From contig CAMNJD010000539.1 of assembly GCA_946540705.1 (NCBI GenBank), positions 1-8,418 on the forward strand: 8,418 bases of DNA. Reading direction: 5' to 3'. Positions 5,998 through 8,418 of the stretch are shown here, in pieces; the first letter of the stretch is position 1, and every line of letters begins with the position of its first letter. Source of the DNA: an uncultured Ruminococcus sp. (GTDB lineage Bacteria > Bacillota > Clostridia > Oscillospirales > Ruminococcaceae). A model generated the notes under the pieces. It saw nothing but the letters and a program-made list of their open reading frames with translations. It made no database searches and was not told where the DNA came from. Both the position numbers and the translations under genes were made by a program.

Positions 5998-6528
5998 TTA
6001 GTCGGTGGAGGGCTCCAGAAGGGCGTAGTCTCCGTCCACACGGCGGTAGACAATGTTGATCGTGCCGTTGTCGCCGTTCTGGAATACGAAGAAGGAGTGT
6101 CCCAGCATGTTCATCTGAAGGATCGCTTCCTCGGTCGTCATCGGCTGGAGCCGGAAGGACTTTTTGCGGATCAGGTTGTACTCGGTCTGATCCTCGACGG
6201 TATCCGTGAAGGCATCGGGCGAGAGTGCGCCGGCCTTGATGCGTTTGCCGAGCTTGGTCTTGTTTCTGCGGATCTTGCGGATGATTTTATCAATCGCGGC
6301 ATCGAGCGCGTCGTTCTTGTCTGCGGCGCTCTGCTCTGCGCGGTAGATCATGCTTCCTGCACGGACGGTCAGTTCACAGGTGATCTGGCCGTTCTGCTCG
6401 TTCAGCGTAATTTTAGCCTCTGCTTCATCCTCAAAGAATTTGTCGAGCTTCTGGTTGAGCCGTTTCTCGGAATAATCGGAAAAGCTCGGACCGATCTGGA
6501 TCTTTTTTGCTACAATATTCAGCTTCAT
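5998..6528 (-). CDS. hpf: Ribosome hibernation promoting factor, long form
   Basis: 176 residues. Long HPF binds the 30S subunit at the mRNA/tRNA channel and, through its C-terminal domain, dimerises ribosomes into inactive 100S particles in slow growth or stress. Residues 1-~100 are the S30AE domain (MKLNIVAKKIQIGPSFSDYS, then KLDKFFEDEAEAKITLN and the basic helix DAAIDKIIRKIRRNKTKLGK). Residues ~118-172 are the dimerisation domain, with IRKKSFRLQPMTTEEAILQM, NMLGHSFFVFQN and INIVYRRVDGDYALLEP. The ATG at 6528 is chosen because AAGGAGGA lies 7 bases upstream; a start 10 codons earlier would overlap this site. It is a single-gene unit with its own near-consensus promoter and strong terminator, and is divergent from the peptidase gene. 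No changes to key blocks are seen. Confidence 0.95.
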   Translation of the reverse strand: MKLNIVAKKIQIGPSFSDYSEKRLNQKLDKFFEDEAEAKITLNEQNGQITCELTVRAGSMIYRAEQSAADKNDALDAAIDKIIRKIRRNKTKLGKRIKAGALSPDAFTDTVEDQTEYNLIRKKSFRLQPMTTEEAILQMNMLGHSFFVFQNGDNGTINIVYRRVDGDYALLEPSTD

Positions 6529-6535
6529 AAGTGTA

Positions 6536-6544
6536 TCCTCCTTT
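6536..6544 (-). promoter_or_regulatory. Strong ribosome binding site of hpf
   Basis: On the minus strand AAAGGAGGA ends 7 bases before the ATG at 6528. It is a near-perfect match to the 16S rRNA tail and decides the start codon. Confidence 0.85.
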
Positions 6545-6589
6545 TGTCCGGTCTGCATGCCTGATACAGTGCCGGTTTATGTACCTACT

Positions 6590-6619
6590 ATTATAGCATA
6601 TCTACATAAAAAATGTCAA
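6590..6619 (-). promoter_or_regulatory. Near-consensus promoter of hpf
   Basis: On the minus strand TTGACA (6614-6619) and TATAAT (6590-6595) are both perfect, with an 18-base spacer and the extended -10 motif TGC just before TATAAT. The leader to the ATG is about 55 bases. Such a strong core suggests high output unless a repressor or growth-phase control limits it. Confidence 0.9.
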
Positions 6620-6653
6620 GAGGGAAATGTGATTCTTGTGTAAAACTTTTGCG

Positions 6654-6680
6654 ATGATTTCGGCATTGCTGCGAAATCAT
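6654..6680. promoter_or_regulatory. Inverted repeat between the hpf and peptidase promoters
   Basis: ATGATTTCG (6654-6662) and CGAAATCAT (6672-6680) are perfect 9-base inverted copies, 9 bases apart. They lie 35 bases upstream of the hpf -35 box and 20 bases upstream of the peptidase -35 box. There is no plus-strand gene just upstream for it to terminate, so a protein-binding site for one or both promoters is the better reading. The regulator is unknown. Confidence 0.5.
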
Positions 6681-6683
6681 GAG

Positions 6684-6718
6684 AATTTTTCTGCATCTAG
6701 TGACAAAACAGAAAAATT
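6684..6718. promoter_or_regulatory. Inverted repeat overlapping the -35 region of the peptidase promoter
   Basis: AATTTTTCTG (6684-6693) and CAGAAAAATT (6709-6718) are perfect 10-base inverted copies with centres 25 bases apart, flanking the -35 box at 6700-6705. The placement fits an operator that would block polymerase. The repeats are AT-rich, so a chance match is possible. Confidence 0.45.
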
Positions 6719-6728
6719 GTGCTATAAT
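6700..6728 (+). promoter_or_regulatory. Promoter of the Big_2/VanY-type peptidase gene
   Basis: GTGACA (6700-6705, one change from TTGACA), a 17-base spacer and a perfect TATAAT (6723-6728), with the extended -10 motif TGC at 6720-6722. The leader is about 80 bases. Confidence 0.85.
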
Positions 6729-6749
6729 AATGATCAGATACCGATGAAA

Positions 6750-6781
6750 TCTGATGCGGCATCAGACAGACAGACCGCATC
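6750..6781 (+). promoter_or_regulatory. Leader segment with two mutually exclusive hairpins
   Basis: TCTGATG (6750-6756) pairs with CATCAGA (6760-6766) around CGG. Alternatively GATGCGG (6753-6759) pairs with CCGCATC (6775-6781). Both are perfect 7-pair stems sharing bases 6753-6756, and the CAGA unit is repeated three times between them. It lies 16 bases before the ribosome binding site. It could be a leader switch or chance; no known riboswitch class fits. Confidence 0.35.
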
Positions 6782-6814
6782 TTTGCTGATGAAATGAAAG
6801 GATGATCTCTCAAC

Positions 6815-8002
6815 ATGGCAGTTCAGAATCAACGAAAGAAGAAACAGTCCGTTCCGGTCGTGATGTTCGGTGTGCTCGCACTGGCGCTGATCGCACTCGG
6901 TACTGCGATCTGGATGCTGGTGCGTCTGGGAAAAAGCGATCCCGCTGCACCCGGCAACATGACCCCGCAGGTCGCAGAGCAGACCCTTTCAAGCTCTGCT
7001 ACGGAGGTGACAACTACGGCATCCACAGTTTCTACCCTGCCCGCGGATTCGACCGCGGCCGACGGTTCCGCGACCGTTACCACAGCCGTTACCACAACAT
7101 CCGCTGCGGCGGCTGCTTCCGCTCCGGCGACATCCGTGACCGCAGCCCCCGGCACTGTGACCGGCATCTCGCTGACCTTCTACAGCACAGCGCTGCATGT
7201 CGGCGACAAACCCGTCATGCCGATCGTGACCATGACACCCGCATCCGCGGCAAACAAGCAGGAAATCTGGCAGTCCAGCAACAAGGCTGTCGCGACCGTT
7301 GACAGCCTCGGCAGTATCACGCCGGTCGGCCCCGGCGACTGCGTCGTGACCGTCACATCAGTCAGCAATCCCTCTGTGTCCGCAGAGGTCAAGGTCACGG
7401 TGCTCGGCAGCACGACGCAGACACCGCAGACACAGCCCTCGTCCGGCACGGCCCCCGCAGGCCGCAGCGATATTCAGGTCATAAACGGCATCACCTATGT
7501 GCAGGGGATTCTGATTGCGAACAAGACCTACGGGCTTCCCGCAGACTATAACCCCGGCCTGGATCCCACTGCACAGGCTGCATTCAATGAAATGGCAGCA
7601 GCAGCGGCAAAGGACGGCCTGAGCCTTGCAATCTGCTCGGGCTTCCGTTCCTACGATTTCCAGAATACGCTCTATAACAACTACTGCAACCGTGACGGCA
7701 AGGCCGCAGCAGACCGCTTCTCCGCCCGGCCGGGTCATTCCGAGCACCAGACCGGCCTCGCAATGGATATCAACTATGCGGGCGATTCCTTCAACAATAC
7801 CCCCGAGGCGAAGTGGATCGCCGAAAACTGCTGGAAATACGGCTTCATCCTCCGCTACCCGGAGGGGAAAGAGGCGATCACCGGCTACAAGTATGAATCA
7901 TGGCATGTCCGCTATCTCGGCAAGGACTGGGCAAAGACGATCTATGACAGCGGCCTGACCCTTGAGGAATATCTCAACATCGACTCGAAGTATGCGGAAT
8001 AA
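6815..8002 (+). CDS. Membrane-anchored Big_2 / VanY-type D-Ala-D-Ala carboxypeptidase
   Basis: 395 residues. Residues 1-12 are basic (NQRKKK), 13-36 form one transmembrane helix, and ~41-112 are a Ser/Thr/Ala-rich spacer. Residues ~113-197 are a Big_2 immunoglobulin-like domain (VTGISLTFYSTALHVGDKP, IWQSSNKAVATVDSLGSITP). Residues ~219-385 are the M15B peptidase domain. The zinc and catalytic residues are present: SGFRSYDFQ (275-283), His311 and Asp318 in GHSEHQTGLAMDI, and Glu361 and His364 in ESWHVRY. The family trims the terminal D-Ala from peptidoglycan stem peptides outside the membrane; the helix would anchor it with the catalytic domain outside. No vanRS, vanH or ligase genes lie nearby, so cell-wall remodelling is more likely than glycopeptide resistance. 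The ribosome binding site AAAGGA (6797-6802) is 12 bases from the ATG, longer than ideal. It is a single-gene unit. D,D versus L,D cleavage cannot be settled from sequence. Confidence 0.92.
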   Translation: MAVQNQRKKKQSVPVVMFGVLALALIALGTAIWMLVRLGKSDPAAPGNMTPQVAEQTLSSSATEVTTTASTVSTLPADSTAADGSATVTTAVTTTSAAAAASAPATSVTAAPGTVTGISLTFYSTALHVGDKPVMPIVTMTPASAANKQEIWQSSNKAVATVDSLGSITPVGPGDCVVTVTSVSNPSVSAEVKVTVLGSTTQTPQTQPSSGTAPAGRSDIQVINGITYVQGILIANKTYGLPADYNPGLDPTAQAAFNEMAAAAAKDGLSLAICSGFRSYDFQNTLYNNYCNRDGKAAADRFSARPGHSEHQTGLAMDINYAGDSFNNTPEAKWIAENCWKYGFILRYPEGKEAITGYKYESWHVRYLGKDWAKTIYDSGLTLEEYLNIDSKYAE

Positions 8003-8011
8003 CACGAAAAG

Positions 8012-8050
8012 GCGTCTGCGTGACAGCTCTCACGCAGACGCTGCTTTTTT
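8012..8050 (+). terminator. Strong terminator of the peptidase gene, possibly bidirectional
   Basis: A perfect 12-pair stem (8012-8023, GCGTCTGCGTGA, with 8030-8041) around a 6-base loop is followed by CTGC and then six T's (8045-8050). It begins 10 bases after the stop codon. On the minus strand the stem is followed by TTTTCG, so it may also end the convergent TspO-family transcript. Confidence 0.92.
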
Positions 8051-8071
8051 GCGGTCGGAAGGGGCTTTTGT

Positions 8072-8418
8072 TTACCGGTTCAGCACCCAGATGCCGAGGT
8101 TGAGGTACAGTGCAAAGCAGCACCAGAGCAGATACGGAACCTGAAGCCATGCTGCAAGCGGCGAGATCTTCCGGTAAAAATTGATCATCACGCCGATCGA
8201 GATGATCATGCCGACCAGCCAGACTGCCGCAAAGCCGTACCAGCCGAGGCTGAAAAACCAGATCATCCAGCAGAAGAAAAAGACCATCTGCACGGCAAAA
8301 ACCGTCATGGCCGTGTCGCGGGCGGCGTTGTCCGCAGTTTTTTCGCGGATGATCGCGTACCCGAGGCCGATCATGAACAGCAGCACCGACCATGCGATCG
8401 GGAAAACGATGCGGGGCG
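8072..8418 (-). CDS. tspO: TspO/MBR-family membrane protein (5' partial, runs off the right edge)
   Basis: 114 residues are visible, ending in TAA at 8072-8074; about 40 N-terminal residues, including the first helix and start codon, lie outside. TspO proteins are five-helix membrane proteins that bind porphyrins and related ligands; their role in bacteria is debated (tetrapyrrole handling, stress). Four helices are seen: FPIAWSVLLFMIGLGYAII, the stretch from AMTVFAVQMVFFFCWMIWFF, GFAAVWLVGMIISIGVMI, and the hallmark last helix AAWLQVPYLLWCCFALYLN followed by LGIWVLN. The frame is open to the edge beyond the GTG at 8386, and PRIVFPIAW matches the family, so that GTG is not the start. The usual QLxLNxxW motif of the third helix reads QMVFFFCW here, so the common Asn is missing. 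The gene converges on the peptidase gene; no operon partner is visible. Confidence 0.85.
   Translation of the reverse strand, partial: PRIVFPIAWSVLLFMIGLGYAIIREKTADNAARDTAMTVFAVQMVFFFCWMIWFFSLGWYGFAAVWLVGMIISIGVMINFYRKISPLAAWLQVPYLLWCCFALYLNLGIWVLNR

Noticed and set aside
5798..6001. Possible small plus-strand gene between gatB and hpf
   Set aside because: It is read through two terminator stems and has no ribosome binding site.
5845..6564. Plus-strand open frame of 239 codons opposite hpf
   Set aside because: It lies antisense to a clear hpf gene and crosses the hpf terminator; it has no ribosome binding site and its protein resembles no family I know.
6815..8002. Glycopeptide-resistance cluster
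   Set aside because: The VanY-type domain stands alone, with no regulator, dehydrogenase, ligase or VanX-type gene in view, so resistance cannot be claimed.
1..8418. CRISPR arrays, tRNA, rRNA, insertion sequences, phage genes
   Set aside because: No regularly spaced repeats, tRNA-like folds, rRNA sequence, transposase or phage motifs were recognised by eye on either strand.

Overview
The window looks like a chromosomal stretch from a gut or rumen Ruminococcus-type bacterium (Oscillospiraceae, Firmicutes). This is inferred from dockerin and cohesin modules joined by Thr-rich linkers, a moderately high GC content, strong AAGGAGG-type ribosome binding sites, and a GatCAB amidotransferase operon. 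No genus or species assignment is claimed.

Layout. (1) Bases 1-2163: the 3' end of a dockerin protein, then 41 bases later a secreted 651-residue scaffoldin-like protein with the order signal peptide, cohesin-like, Thr-rich linker, unassigned beta-type domain, dockerin, cohesin-like. Both probably belong to an extracellular polysaccharide-degrading complex. (2) Bases 2173-5849: a terminator, then an extended -10 promoter driving gatC and gatA. A palindromic repeat and a small gene for a two-helix membrane protein follow, then gatB and a terminator. The three Gat proteins form the tRNA-dependent amidotransferase that converts mischarged Glu-tRNA(Gln) and/or Asp-tRNA(Asn) to the correct amide form. 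(3) Bases 5790-5970: a convergent intergenic region rich in overlapping inverted repeats, ending with the terminator of hpf. (4) Bases 5998-6528, minus strand: the long-form ribosome hibernation factor hpf with a near-consensus promoter. (5) Bases 6590-6814: a divergent control region with two promoters, two inverted repeats and a leader that can form two alternative hairpins. (6) Bases 6815-8002: a membrane-anchored peptidase with a Big_2 domain and a VanY-type D,D-carboxypeptidase domain, closed by a very strong terminator. (7) Bases 8072-8418, minus strand: the 3' part of a TspO/MBR-family membrane protein that runs off the window.

Most of the window is housekeeping (translation fidelity, ribosome dormancy, cell-wall turnover) next to a cellulosome-like locus. 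I see no clear sign of a wholly new system. The items most worth a second look are the scaffoldin module order with its unassigned middle domain, the small membrane protein and repeat lodged inside the gat operon, and the palindromes between the hpf and peptidase promoters. No tRNA, rRNA, CRISPR array, insertion sequence or transposase gene was seen.
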